This document shows positions 55,827-64,000 of a stretch of 64,000 nucleotides of DNA, piece after piece; positions within the stretch are counted from its first letter, which is position 1; every line of letters begins with the position of its first letter. The translations under genes were made by a program, and so were the position numbers. This stretch comes from Ruegeria sp. HKCCD4315. Its GTDB lineage: Bacteria; Pseudomonadota; Alphaproteobacteria; Rhodobacterales; Rhodobacteraceae. The DNA lies in assembly GCF_013112245.1 (NCBI RefSeq), contig NZ_WVRN01000001.1, positions 2,608,501-2,672,500 on the forward strand, given 5' to 3'. Below the pieces are notes generated by a model that was not told where the DNA came from, made no database searches, and saw only the letters and a list, made by a program, of their open reading frames with translations.

Positions 55827-56291
55827 GTGGCAGAAATTCCGATCAGGTCGTTCCTTGTATCGCTTGTAGCTGTTCGAGAAATAGATACGCGATATGAAGT
55901 TCTACTCTTAAAAAGAACACAGTCACTGATAGGCGAGTGGTGCCAAGTGGCAGGAGGTATCGAAGATGGTGAATCGGCCTGGCAAACGGCTGTGCGAGAG
56001 CTTTTCGAAGAGACAGGATTGAAGCCTAACGCTCTGTATTCAGCCGATATATGCGAGCAATTTTATGAACCAGATCGCGATGCAATTACCGTGGCGCCCG
56101 TATTTGTCGCATTCGTGGCTGCTTCAGCGACGGTGGTACTGAATCATGAGCACAGTGATTACCGGTGGGTTAGTTTCCAAGAAGCGATTGAGATGGTGGC
56201 ATTTGGTGGGCAACGGCGCGTTCTTCGCTGGATAGAAAACGAGTTCGTCAAACAAACCCCGAGTAAACACCTTCTGATTACAGGCATCTAA
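55827..56291 (+). CDS. Nudix hydrolase
   Basis: 154 residues. The Nudix box is intact: GGIEDGESAWQTAVRELFEE followed by TGL (about 42-64), binding Mg and the pyrophosphate. It hydrolyses a nucleoside diphosphate linked to another group. GTG start at 55827 has GGAG upstream. It stands alone; substrate not evident. Confidence 0.9.
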   Translation: MAEIPIRSFLVSLVAVREIDTRYEVLLLKRTQSLIGEWCQVAGGIEDGESAWQTAVRELFEETGLKPNALYSADICEQFYEPDRDAITVAPVFVAFVAASATVVLNHEHSDYRWVSFQEAIEMVAFGGQRRVLRWIENEFVKQTPSKHLLITGI

Positions 56292-56895
56292 AGCAAGTTC
56301 GACGCGGCCCAATGTGCTCGGAGCTGACTTTCGCCAAGATCCACGTTGGTGCCGCTCTGCCCCCTTTGGCTCATTCCTGCCGTTCATCACGTTTGGAATT
56401 CTACAAAGCGGCCTCAGTTACATCGGTACCGCCGGGAAAAATGACGTTCGACGACGTCCAAGATCCCGCCTTTGACCTGAAGGTCACCGCGAGATTCAAC
56501 CATGTCCCTTTCGCCTTGCGGATCGCGGAACCCGTTTTTTACAGAGAGTTGTTGTGTGGGGTTTGTGCCCAAACGGACCTCCGCCACCAAATCCCTCAAC
56601 ACAAAAAGCTGATTTTGAAGAAAAATCACAGCTGTTCTTGCGTTCTTCCCACCATCATTCCGGCCGCTTTGTGTTTCAAGCGCCATTTAGGGAAAGCAGG
56701 CTGGCCCGGCATTCGACATACGCTTTGGTCTGATACGCCTTCCAAACGCCGGTGTCGCCAGCGAAAAAGCGCTACTTTCTCTGTGCGCGCGAAGTCCGAA
56801 TCCCAATTCACAGCACATATCGATTTATTTTTATGTTTAGATGACGGAAAGATACTCAGAGTTCATCAACGATATTGGCCAAGAGGTACAACTCA
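56292..56895. other. Stretch of about 600 bp without a supportable gene
   Basis: Open frames on both strands cover parts of it (plus 56312-56941, minus 56414-56686), but neither has a ribosome site or a recognisable domain. It may be decayed coding DNA. Its right end contains the ribosome site for the PPIase gene at 56896. Confidence 0.45.
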
Positions 56896-57720
56896 ATGGC
56901 ATACCGCGTTCTTCGAGAACCGTTTCTTCATTTCCTTCTGATGGGTGCGGGAATCTTCGTGCTGTTCGCACTGGTCGGAAGCAACGAACCTGACTCCGAA
57001 GCGATTAATATCACCCAAACCGATATCGAAGCTTTGGAACGGCAGTTTGAAGCCATTTGGAGGCGCAAGCCCGACGGCGAAGAGTTGGATGCGCTGATTA
57101 CCAATCTGGTCCTTGAAGAAGTCCTGGTGCGCGAGGCGCGCGCCTTGCGTATGGACGAACAAGACCCGATCGTCCGCAATCGCCTGCGTCAGAAGATGGA
57201 GTTTATTGCAACTTCGGCCGCAGGTGCGGCATCGCCAACACAAGAGGATCTGCAGGAGGTATATCGCGCCCATTCGGAGGAGTTTCGCACTCCGTCTCAG
57301 ATTGCGTTTGAACAGGTGGTTCTTGATCCCGCATTTGCTGCGCAGGCCGAAACCACTTTGATCGCGCTGAATGATGGACGCAAGCCTGAGGGGTTGAGGA
57401 ATCTGACCCTCCTGCCCTCAGAAGTACCGCTCGCTCCGACTGTTCGTATAGACGGCGTGTTCGGAACTGGATTTGCGACAGCGCTGGAACCGCTTCCGGA
57501 TGGCCTTTGGGCAGGTCCGGTACAATCCGGCTATGGGCTGCACCTGGTGCGGGTGACTGACAGAACGCCAGCCGAACTTCCCGATCTGGCAGATGTTGAA
57601 GACAAAGTGCTGGCCAAGTGGCGGGAAATTAACCAGTCAGAGGTCAGAGACGCGTTCGTGCAGGGATTGCAGGGCAAGTACCAAATCACTGTCAATAATG
57701 ACCAGCGGGCGGTCAACTGA
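56896..57720 (+). CDS. Peptidyl-prolyl isomerase, PpiC/parvulin type, membrane-anchored
   Basis: 274 residues: an N-terminal membrane anchor (about 12-32), a SurA-like chaperone stretch, and a parvulin-type domain near 130-250 with SQIAFEQVVLDP, GLWAGPVQSGYGLHLVRVTDRTP. It would help fold exported proteins in the periplasm. ATG 56896 follows AAGAGG; a TTG at 56875 is possible. It overlaps the HupE-like gene (TGATG), so the two are coupled, suggesting the PPIase assists that membrane protein. Confidence 0.85.
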   Translation: MAYRVLREPFLHFLLMGAGIFVLFALVGSNEPDSEAINITQTDIEALERQFEAIWRRKPDGEELDALITNLVLEEVLVREARALRMDEQDPIVRNRLRQKMEFIATSAAGAASPTQEDLQEVYRAHSEEFRTPSQIAFEQVVLDPAFAAQAETTLIALNDGRKPEGLRNLTLLPSEVPLAPTVRIDGVFGTGFATALEPLPDGLWAGPVQSGYGLHLVRVTDRTPAELPDLADVEDKVLAKWREINQSEVRDAFVQGLQGKYQITVNNDQRAVN

Positions 57721-58742
57721 TGCTGCGCCACATTGCGTTCATTCTGGGTCTTGGCGTGCTGACCATCTTTCAGGCGACAGCTTTACATGCCCACGCTCTT
57801 GAACCGGGCTATCTTGAGATCACCGAAACCGGCCCAGAAAGCTATCGCATATTCTGGCGAAAACCGGATGTGCAGGGACAACCGATGGCGATTGACGTCA
57901 GCTTGCCCGAGCAATGCGAAGTTGCCCATCCCCCCGCCCCGTATTTCGATGGCGCGGCCTGGGTGTCGAGTTGGGAGACCACTTGCGGCGGCGGGATCGC
58001 TGGGGCGAACCTTGCAATTCCCGGCCTTGAACACACGCAAACGGATGTTTTGGTACGGGTGCACCTATTGGAGTCGCTCGCGACCAGCGCACGCCTGACG
58101 CCGACCGAGACCACCTTCCTCATCCCTGCCGAAACCACTCGCCTGTCGGTGCTGGTGACCTATGTGGAATTGGGGACTGAACATATCCTTGAAGGGTTCG
58201 ATCACCTGTTATTCGTTTTCGCCCTGCTTTTTCTGATCCGGGACGTCTGGCGTCTGATCGGAGCTATCACCGCATTTACAGTTGCCCATAGCATCACACT
58301 GGCCTTGGCGTCGCTTGGGTTGCTTCACGTGCCTGCTCCGCCAGTTGAAGCCGTCATTGCATTGTCGATCGTGTTTCTGGCGGTCGAAATCGCCAAGCGA
58401 AACCACGACACACTGCGCCTGTCTGAACGATGGCCCTGGATCGTGTCATTCTCGTTCGGGCTGTTGCACGGTCTGGGCTTTGCAGGTGCTCTTAGCGAGA
58501 TTGGTCTGCCTCAAGGCGATATTTTTGTGGCACTCCTTGGCTTCAATATCGGCGTCGAGATTGGCCAATTGCTGTTTGTCGGTGTTGTCTTGACGCTTGG
58601 CGTTGTGTTCATACGGCTTATTCCTGCGGCAGGCAGCATCCAAACCGAACAAAAGGGCTTGGCTGATACGATTGTCAGCTACGCGATTGGTGCAATCGCA
58701 TCTTATTGGCTAGTGGAGCGTGTTGTAGGATTTTGGGCATAG
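57720..58742 (+). CDS. HupE/UreJ family membrane protein
   Basis: 340 residues. A signal peptide and a periplasmic domain (about 25-150) precede six or seven membrane helices with GFDHLLFVFALLF, FTVAHSITLAL and LLHGLGFAGAL, the conserved motifs of the HupE/UreJ group of nickel or cobalt permeases. Its start overlaps the PPIase stop. It neighbours a DUF2796 gene and iron-storage genes, so this is a metal-handling region. The metal is not established. Confidence 0.87.
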   Translation: MLRHIAFILGLGVLTIFQATALHAHALEPGYLEITETGPESYRIFWRKPDVQGQPMAIDVSLPEQCEVAHPPAPYFDGAAWVSSWETTCGGGIAGANLAIPGLEHTQTDVLVRVHLLESLATSARLTPTETTFLIPAETTRLSVLVTYVELGTEHILEGFDHLLFVFALLFLIRDVWRLIGAITAFTVAHSITLALASLGLLHVPAPPVEAVIALSIVFLAVEIAKRNHDTLRLSERWPWIVSFSFGLLHGLGFAGALSEIGLPQGDIFVALLGFNIGVEIGQLLFVGVVLTLGVVFIRLIPAAGSIQTEQKGLADTIVSYAIGAIASYWLVERVVGFWA

Positions 58743-58877
58743 GCTATAGACCAAAGCCGCCCGTCAGTTTCAGGCCCAATTTTACCAAGGGAAAATGTAC
58801 GGCGTTTGTGCTAAAGACTAGTCTTAACCACTATCCCGAAGCCCCCGAACACGCACTAAATGCAGCAGTCGTCCGAC

Positions 58878-59417
58878 TTACGGCAAGTTTATGCTGCGCT
58901 TTACGCGGGTCGCTTCATGGGTTTGCGTCTCCCCGCCCGCTTCGACACGGACTGAGAGTTTTTCCGTCCCACTGAATTTTTCGAAATAGGCAAATTCAAT
59001 TCGGTCCAGCAAGCCCATGTCCTGACATTGGACAACATAGTCTGCCTGAAACTCTGCGTGACTTTCACTGGAAGATTTTCCAGAGGCCGCATCGACCTGA
59101 TCCGCGATCTCGTGTGTCAGGATCACATTAGCGGATGCGGTGAAACATCCTGCTTCTTCCGGGACAACAAACAGGTCCAATGGCTCGGACAATTCAGAAA
59201 TCGCGATAGCGACTTGCGTACGTTCGTCATCATTGGACACCGGAGCTTCAAATCCCACGATGTCCATGCTGGGCACACTGAGTTTTAATGAAAAACCTGT
59301 CTCAGTCAGGACGACGTCCAACTGACCTGTGCCATGTTGATGCGGCGTTGTCACCTGCGTTGCTTGCGCTGCAAGAGCTGCAGGAAACAGGAACATGGCC
59401 AGGACTGCACACTTCAT
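58878..59417 (-). CDS. DUF2796 periplasmic protein (ZrgA-like)
   Basis: 179 residues from ATG 59417 (signal peptide MKCAVLAMFLFPAALAAQA), then QVTTPHQHGTGQLDV, the His-containing start of DUF2796. ZrgA of Vibrio, a member, takes part in zinc uptake. The frame extends to 59504 without a better start. It is convergent with the HupE-like gene and divergent from the imelysin gene. Possibly a metal-binding accessory to HupE or another importer. Confidence 0.8.
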   Translation of the reverse strand: MKCAVLAMFLFPAALAAQATQVTTPHQHGTGQLDVVLTETGFSLKLSVPSMDIVGFEAPVSNDDERTQVAIAISELSEPLDLFVVPEEAGCFTASANVILTHEIADQVDAASGKSSSESHAEFQADYVVQCQDMGLLDRIEFAYFEKFSGTEKLSVRVEAGGETQTHEATRVKRSINLP

Positions 59418-59555
59418 TAACCAAACCGCCACAAACAGAATCACAACGCCGATTCTAGCGCGAATCAACCGCGGTGCAATTGCAACGGCCTGTTCCGACC
59501 CCACCAGATATGGGGAGTTTAGCTGCGCTGCGCTTAGAATTTATTTCCGACAATA

Positions 59556-59591
59556 AAAGTCAGGTTGACTTTACTGAGTAATTCACTCAGT
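59556..59591. promoter_or_regulatory. Iron box (IRO/Iron-Rhodo type) and adjacent palindrome
   Basis: ACTGAGTAATTCACTCAGT (59573-59591) has perfect 7-bp arms and contains TGA-N9-TCA, the pattern of RirA/Iron-Rhodo boxes in alphaproteobacteria. AAAGTCAGGTTGACTTT (59556-59572), perfect 7-bp arms around three bases, lies directly before it. Together they precede the iron gene run starting at 59652. Confidence 0.75.
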
Positions 59592-59651
59592 TATTCAGGT
59601 GCAATGCGAGCGGGCCATTCCCGCACAATCAGACAAGAAAGTACCAATTCC

Positions 59652-60923
59652 ATGAACAAGTTGTTTTTAGCCGCCAGCGCTCTGACACTTTGCGCAGCGA
59701 CCGCCGCGTTCGCCGGTGACGCACCCGCCAAGGCAGATGTATTGGAAAACTACGCCAATATTGCTGAAGCAAAATTTGATGACAGCCTGATCGCAGCCAA
59801 ACGCCTCCAAACAGCCGTTGATGCGCTGATCGCAGATCCTTCGGATGCCACACTGAACGCAGCCCGCGCCGCCTGGATCGCTGCACGCGTGCCCTATCAA
59901 CAGACCGAGGTTTACCGCTTTGGCAACGCCATCGTTGATGACTGGGAAGGCAAAGTGAATGCTTGGCCGCTGGACGAAGGTCTGATCGATTATGTCGACG
60001 CAGCCTATGGCGGTGCCACTGACGAGAACGAATTTGCCGTATTGAACGTCATCGCCAACCCGAGTTTCGAGTTGTCAGGCGCGTCCATTGACGCCGGCGA
60101 AATCACCCCCGAACTGCTGAGCGAAACGCTGCACGAGGCCGATGGAATCGAAGCCAACGTGGCCACAGGCTATCACGCGATCGAATTCCTGCTATGGGGG
60201 CAGGATATGAATGGCCACGGCGCAGGTGCGGGCACCCGCCCTGCCACCGACTATGTGCAGGGCGATGACTGCACTGGCGGCAATTGTGACCGTCGCGCCC
60301 AATATCTGAGTGCTGCGACCAACCTGTTGGTCAGTGACCTGGCCTGGATGGCAGATCAGTGGAAGGAAGGCGGAGCAGCCCGTGCCGCCCTGATGGAGAA
60401 CGAGGCCGCAGGCGTCAGTGCAATCCTGACCGGCATGGGGTCACTGTCTTATGGCGAGCAGGCCGGTGAACGGATGCGTCTGGGGCTTATGCTGAACGAT
60501 CCCGAAGAAGAGCATGACTGCTTCTCGGACAATACACACAACAGCCATTACTATGATGGTCTGGGCATTCAGAACGTCTATCTGGGCAGCTACACTCGCA
60601 TTGACGGCACCCCGATTTCGGGCGCGTCCCTGTCGGATTTGGTTATCGCAACCGACCCGGCGCTGGACACCGAGATGAAGGCGAAACTGGCCGCAACCAT
60701 GCAAGCCTTGGGCAAGATCAAGTCGACTGCGGAAGCAGGGTTTGCTTATGACCAGATGTTGGAGCGCGGCAATGAAGGTGGCGAGGCCCTGATCATGGGT
60801 GGCGTCAACGGTCTGGTCGATCAAACCAAAACCATCGAACGCATCGTGACAGTACTTGAACTGGACGGGATCGCGTTTGAAGGATCCGACAGTCTGGATG
60901 ACCCCAACGCAGTTTTCCAATAA
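59652..60923 (+). CDS. Imelysin family (peptidase M75-like) iron-regulated protein
   Basis: 423 residues: signal peptide (MNKLFLAASALTLCAATAAFA), then an imelysin domain with the HxxE metal motif His175-Glu178 in GYHAIEFLLWGQD. Imelysins (IrpA/ICMP type) are periplasmic or surface proteins linked to iron acquisition. ATG 59652 is chosen for the signal peptide; a reading from 59565 crosses the iron box. First gene of a rightward iron operon. Confidence 0.92.
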   Translation: MNKLFLAASALTLCAATAAFAGDAPAKADVLENYANIAEAKFDDSLIAAKRLQTAVDALIADPSDATLNAARAAWIAARVPYQQTEVYRFGNAIVDDWEGKVNAWPLDEGLIDYVDAAYGGATDENEFAVLNVIANPSFELSGASIDAGEITPELLSETLHEADGIEANVATGYHAIEFLLWGQDMNGHGAGAGTRPATDYVQGDDCTGGNCDRRAQYLSAATNLLVSDLAWMADQWKEGGAARAALMENEAAGVSAILTGMGSLSYGEQAGERMRLGLMLNDPEEEHDCFSDNTHNSHYYDGLGIQNVYLGSYTRIDGTPISGASLSDLVIATDPALDTEMKAKLAATMQALGKIKSTAEAGFAYDQMLERGNEGGEALIMGGVNGLVDQTKTIERIVTVLELDGIAFEGSDSLDDPNAVFQ

Positions 60924-60932
60924 CCCCCGAGC

Positions 60933-60959
60933 GGGCCGGGAAAATCTGTTTCCCGGTCC
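60933..60959 (+). terminator. Stem-loop between imelysin and bfd
   Basis: GGGCCGGGAAA (60933-60943), loop of five bases, TTTCCCGGTCC (60949-60959), an 11-bp stem with one G-U pair. No U-run follows, so it may reduce, not stop, read-through into bfd and bfr. Confidence 0.65.
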
Positions 60960-61001
60960 ATATCCCCACCTGATCGCCTGAAAAAACCCGAGCCAACGAC
61001 A

Positions 61002-61295
61002 ATGATTGTCTGCCACTGCACCAACATCTCTGATCATGATATCCGCGCCGCCATTGACTGGATGCGTACGGCGGATCCACAGGCCATTATCACTCCCGGC
61101 AAAATCTACCATGCCCTTGGAAAGTCGACGGATTGTGGCGGGTGCATGCCTCTTTTCCTAGACACAATGCGGGCAAGCGATAATCTGGAAGTCCCAATGC
61201 AACTGCGTGCCTTACGCGCAGCAGTAACTCAGGAGAAAGCAGATGAAGGGCGATCCAAAAGTCATCGAATATCTCAACAAATCTCTGCGGCATGA
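61002..61295 (+). CDS. bfd: Bacterioferritin-associated ferredoxin
   Basis: 97 residues, longer than the usual 64-75. Four Cys bind a [2Fe-2S] cluster: Cys4 and Cys6 (VCHC), Cys45 and Cys48 (DCGGC). Bfd donates electrons to bacterioferritin to release iron. Its last 53 bp overlap the bfr gene in another frame, which gives the unusual tail (about residues 80-97). Confidence 0.9.
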   Translation: MIVCHCTNISDHDIRAAIDWMRTADPQAIITPGKIYHALGKSTDCGGCMPLFLDTMRASDNLEVPMQLRALRAAVTQEKADEGRSKSHRISQQISAA

Positions 61296-61728
61296 GCTGA
61301 CCGCAGTCAGTCAGTACTGGTTGCATTACCGGCTACAAGATGATTGGGGCCTTGGCCATATGGCCAAGAAAAGCCGCGAGGAAAGCATCGAAGAGATGCA
61401 GCATGCGGACAAGCTGATTGAGCGGATCATCTTTTTGGAAGGTCATCCCAATCTTCAGAAACTGGACCCGCTGCGCATTGGGCAAACGCCCAAGGAAACA
61501 CTGGAATGTGACCTTGCTGCCGAACTGGACGCGCGCGCGCTTTATGCCGAGGCACGCGATCACTGCCGCGAAGTGGGCGACTATGTCTCAATGTCGCTGT
61601 TCGAAGGATTGATAGCGGATGAAGAAGGTCATATCGACTTCCTCGAAACGCAGCTCGACCTGTACGAAAGGATCGGCGAAGCAAATTATGCGCACCTCAA
61701 CGCGTCAAAAATGGACGAAGGCGAGTAG
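61243..61728 (+). CDS. bfr: Bacterioferritin
   Basis: 161 residues, usual length. Ferroxidase ligands Glu18, Glu51, His54, Glu94, Glu127 and His130 are all present, with the haem ligand Met52 and Tyr25. It stores iron as a 24-mer. Start 61243 has AGGAG upstream and lies inside the end of bfd; its own 3' end overlaps the di-haem oxidoreductase start by 41 bp. Confidence 0.95.
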   Translation: MKGDPKVIEYLNKSLRHELTAVSQYWLHYRLQDDWGLGHMAKKSREESIEEMQHADKLIERIIFLEGHPNLQKLDPLRIGQTPKETLECDLAAELDARALYAEARDHCREVGDYVSMSLFEGLIADEEGHIDFLETQLDLYERIGEANYAHLNASKMDEGE

Positions 61729-63235
61729 CCTTTTTACCCTGATGGTGGTCGCTTTTGCGGCCGCCCCTGCCCAGTCTGCGGATCTGAAGGATCTGCATCT
61801 GAACATCACCCCCCGAACCACGGATGAACGCGCCCGAATCGCCGTCGTCACAGCCCCACCGCAGGACTTCGGCGCGCCGCAGCCGTTTGAAGAGCTCGCT
61901 GCCGGAGCCGCGACTGTACGCGTGCGCAATAACGCAGATGCGTTTTCGCAGCCCTCTGACAATCTGAGTTTCGATCAGGAGCTAGACTTTAAAGTCGGCA
62001 ATGGTTTGTTCAAAAAAATCTGGGTCTCCTCGCCTTCCTCCACGCTGGCCTCTGACGGGTTGGGGCCCCTGTTCAACGCGCGATCCTGCCAACGCTGCCA
62101 TATCAAGGATGGACGCGGGCATACGCCGAACGGACCTGAAGACAAGGCGATTTCCATGTTCCTTCGGATCTCGATCCCCGGAGCGCCAGAAGATGGTCCT
62201 GCCGAGATCGAAGACTACATCGCAACCCTGCCGGATCCCAACTATGGCGGACAGATGCAGGACTTTGCGTTGGCAGGGCATCCGGCAGAATACCGACTGG
62301 ATATCGCGTACAAGGAAATCCCTGTAGAGTTATCAGAGGGTGAAACCGCATCACTGCGCCACCCGACCTATGGAGCTGCAAATCTGGGCTATGGGCCGTT
62401 GCACCCCGATGCGATGCTGAGCCCTCGGGTCGCACCTCAGATGATCGGGCTAGGTCTGTTAGAGGCGATCCCGGTTCAAGATCTGTTGGCACAGGCTGAT
62501 CCTGACGACATAGATGGCGATGGTATTTCAGGGCGCCCAAATATCGTCTGGTCCGTCGAATATGGGGCACCAATGATGGGTCGGTTCGGGCACAAGGCGG
62601 GAATGCCGACAATCATGGAACAATCGGCTGCGGCATTTGCCGGAGATATTGGAATTTCCAGCCCGCTTTATCCTGCCCCGCAAGGCGATTGCACCAAGTT
62701 GCAACTGAACTGCGTTGAAGCTCCACATGGCGACAGTGACGTACGCGGATTCGAGATTGATCAGCAAGGCATGGATCTGGTCGCCTTCTACAGCCGCAAT
62801 CTGGGCGTGCCCGGTCGCCGGGATGTAAACAGCCCCGAAGTGCTGCGTGGGAAAGAAGTGTTCCACGCCACGGGCTGCGCGTCCTGCCATACACCGTCGC
62901 ATGTCACCCATCGCATGGAAGACCGGCCCGAGCACAGTTTTCAGCTGATCTGGCCCTATACCGACCTGCTGCTGCATGACATGGGCGACGGTCTGGCAGA
63001 CAACCGACCCGAGGCCCGTGCAACGGGTCGCGAATGGCGCACGCCGCCTTTGTGGGGCATTGGTCTGACCCAGCGCGTATCGGGCCACACACAATTCCTG
63101 CATGACGGACGGGCGCGTAATCTGCTAGAGGCGATCTTGTGGCATGGCGGTGAGGCACAGGCTGCGCGCGACACCGTTGTTTCGATGCCCAAGTCAGACC
63201 GCGATGCCTTGATCCGTTTTCTGGAAAGCCTTTGA
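61688..63235 (+). CDS. Di-haem oxidoreductase (DUF1111/thiol oxidoreductase family)
   Basis: 515 residues from ATG 61688 (signal peptide near [16 protein letters not shown]). Two c-type haem motifs are present: CQRCH ([11 protein letters not shown]) and CASCH ([11 protein letters not shown]). Members accompany imelysins in iron-uptake clusters and are periplasmic. It overlaps bfr by 41 bp and is followed by the second imelysin gene 3 bp after its stop. Confidence 0.88.
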   Translation: MRTSTRQKWTKASSLFTLMVVAFAAAPAQSADLKDLHLNITPRTTDERARIAVVTAPPQDFGAPQPFEELAAGAATVRVRNNADAFSQPSDNLSFDQELDFKVGNGLFKKIWVSSPSSTLASDGLGPLFNARSCQRCHIKDGRGHTPNGPEDKAISMFLRISIPGAPEDGPAEIEDYIATLPDPNYGGQMQDFALAGHPAEYRLDIAYKEIPVELSEGETASLRHPTYGAANLGYGPLHPDAMLSPRVAPQMIGLGLLEAIPVQDLLAQADPDDIDGDGISGRPNIVWSVEYGAPMMGRFGHKAGMPTIMEQSAAAFAGDIGISSPLYPAPQGDCTKLQLNCVEAPHGDSDVRGFEIDQQGMDLVAFYSRNLGVPGRRDVNSPEVLRGKEVFHATGCASCHTPSHVTHRMEDRPEHSFQLIWPYTDLLLHDMGDGLADNRPEARATGREWRTPPLWGIGLTQRVSGHTQFLHDGRARNLLEAILWHGGEAQAARDTVVSMPKSDRDALIRFLESL

Positions 63236-63238
63236 CCC

Positions 63239-64000
63239 ATGCGTTATCTGCCCCTCATCGCTGCTTTGATCATACCCGTCGCTGCACAGGCGCAGGATCG
63301 CGCGCCAATCCTGATGGATGTGACCGAAACGCATATCCTGCCCCGCTTCGACAAGTTACCCGAGACAACCGGCGCACTCGTCAGTGCCGCCTTGGTAGAT
63401 TGCACCCCGACCTCGCCCGCCTTGCGTGCCGCATATGATGACGCCTTTGACAGCTGGATTTCCGCCAGCCATCTGAGATTTGGCCCAACCGAGGTCGATG
63501 ACCGCGCATTTGCGCTGGCTTTCTGGCCTGATACGAAAGGGTTCACCGCGAAGGCGTTGTCACAGCATATCGCGACCGAGGATGAAGCAGTGCAAAGCCC
63601 CGAAGCTTATTCCGAGACGTCCATCGCGGGGCGCGGGTTCTTTGCGTTGGAGCGGATGTTGTACGATCCCAAGTTTGCCGTTCAGGGCAGTGCAGAATAC
63701 CGCTGCGATCTTATTCAGGCGATCACGGCGGACATAGACGCCAACGCCCAAGCCATAACAGAAGGCTGGCAAAGCTACGCGCCCAGCCTGACCCAGCCCG
63801 GAGACAACAGCCCGTATCGGACACAGGACGAAGCCTTGCAAGAGCTGTTCAAAGCCCTGTCTGCAGGGCTTGAGTTTACTGCCGATACACGACTGGGCCG
63901 CCCCTTGGGCACATTCGACCGGCCGCGTCCCAACCGGGCCGAAGCCCGCCGATCCGAGCGCTCCTTGCGTCACGTGGAACTTTCGCTGAATGCCCTGCGC
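63239..64000 (+). CDS. Second imelysin-like protein (3' end outside window)
   Basis: 254 codons up to the window edge with no stop. Signal peptide MRYLPLIAALIIPVAAQA, then an imelysin-type domain; the HxxE position reads FFALERMLYD, so the metal motif is changed as in other second copies. ATG 63239 lies 3 bp after the di-haem oxidoreductase stop. Two imelysins flanking a di-haem protein is a known arrangement in alphaproteobacterial iron loci. Confidence 0.85.
   Translation, partial: MRYLPLIAALIIPVAAQAQDRAPILMDVTETHILPRFDKLPETTGALVSAALVDCTPTSPALRAAYDDAFDSWISASHLRFGPTEVDDRAFALAFWPDTKGFTAKALSQHIATEDEAVQSPEAYSETSIAGRGFFALERMLYDPKFAVQGSAEYRCDLIQAITADIDANAQAITEGWQSYAPSLTQPGDNSPYRTQDEALQELFKALSAGLEFTADTRLGRPLGTFDRPRPNRAEARRSERSLRHVELSLNALR

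Noticed and set aside
56312..56941. 209-codon plus-strand open frame in the 600-bp gap
   Set aside because: No ribosome site or recognisable domain, and it overlaps the start of the PPIase gene; kept only as an unexplained stretch.
60441..61112. 223-codon minus-strand open frame over imelysin and bfd
   Set aside because: Runs antisense across two genes and the hairpin between them; no motif.

Overview
The window looks like a chromosomal segment of a marine Rhodobacteraceae (Roseobacter-group) alphaproteobacterium. It has moderately high GC, many betaine/polyamine-type ABC and demethylation genes, an frcBCA-type sugar transporter, and an imelysin/bacterioferritin iron locus with a TGA-N9-TCA iron box. 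No rRNA, CRISPR array or complete insertion sequence was seen. Taxonomy is inferred from gene content only.

Layout. (1) 1-7.7 kb: end of a dienelactone hydrolase, an IclR regulator divergent from a cyclase/cupin/SDR operon, a recombination scar joining the truncated SDR to half an MFS transporter, a FUSC-like membrane protein, a solo tyrosine recombinase and a YghZ-type aldo/keto reductase. (2) 7.9-18.7 kb: a leftward eight-gene operon (PotABCD-like ABC transporter, DgcA-like demethylase, Rieske oxygenase, MttB-family protein, class III aminotransferase) faced by a BetI-like TetR gene with a perfect 20-bp palindrome between them. This suggests uptake and stepwise N-demethylation of a quaternary amine, then transamination. 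(3) 19-27.5 kb: three more TetR genes, each divergent from its target (Cys-type alpha/beta hydrolase, cupin, RND efflux pump). (4) 27.9-38 kb: accessory genes and decayed pieces: hydrolase-cyclase fusion, methyltransferase and methyltransferase-glycosyltransferase genes in AT-richer DNA, a truncated DUF1254 gene, HD protein/TetR pair, NmrA protein, haloalkane dehalogenase/TetR pair with double operator, and a DUF6629-like gene broken by one TGA.

(5) 38.2-50.7 kb: GlxA- and GntR-type regulators, a rightward DapA-family/ALDH/FAD-oxidoreductase operon and a convergent leftward operon with MttB, an HpbD-type betaine epimerase and two SDRs. Together they fit proline-betaine or hydroxyproline-betaine breakdown to 2-oxoglutarate. 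A Baeyer-Villiger-type monooxygenase and an esterase follow. (6) 50.8-55.6 kb: tRNA-Met(CAU), a recombinase remnant, a 49-codon stump of the frcK kinase, then frcA, frcC, frcB and a divergent ROK regulator. (7) 55.8-64 kb: Nudix hydrolase, PPIase and HupE-like protein, DUF2796 protein, and an iron-regulated run of imelysin, bfd, bfr, di-haem oxidoreductase and a second imelysin cut by the window edge.

Recurring themes are divergent TetR/target pairs with readable palindromic operators, hairpins placed just after substrate-binding-protein genes, and several scars of gene loss. A family of short intergenic repeats is scattered through the accessory parts.
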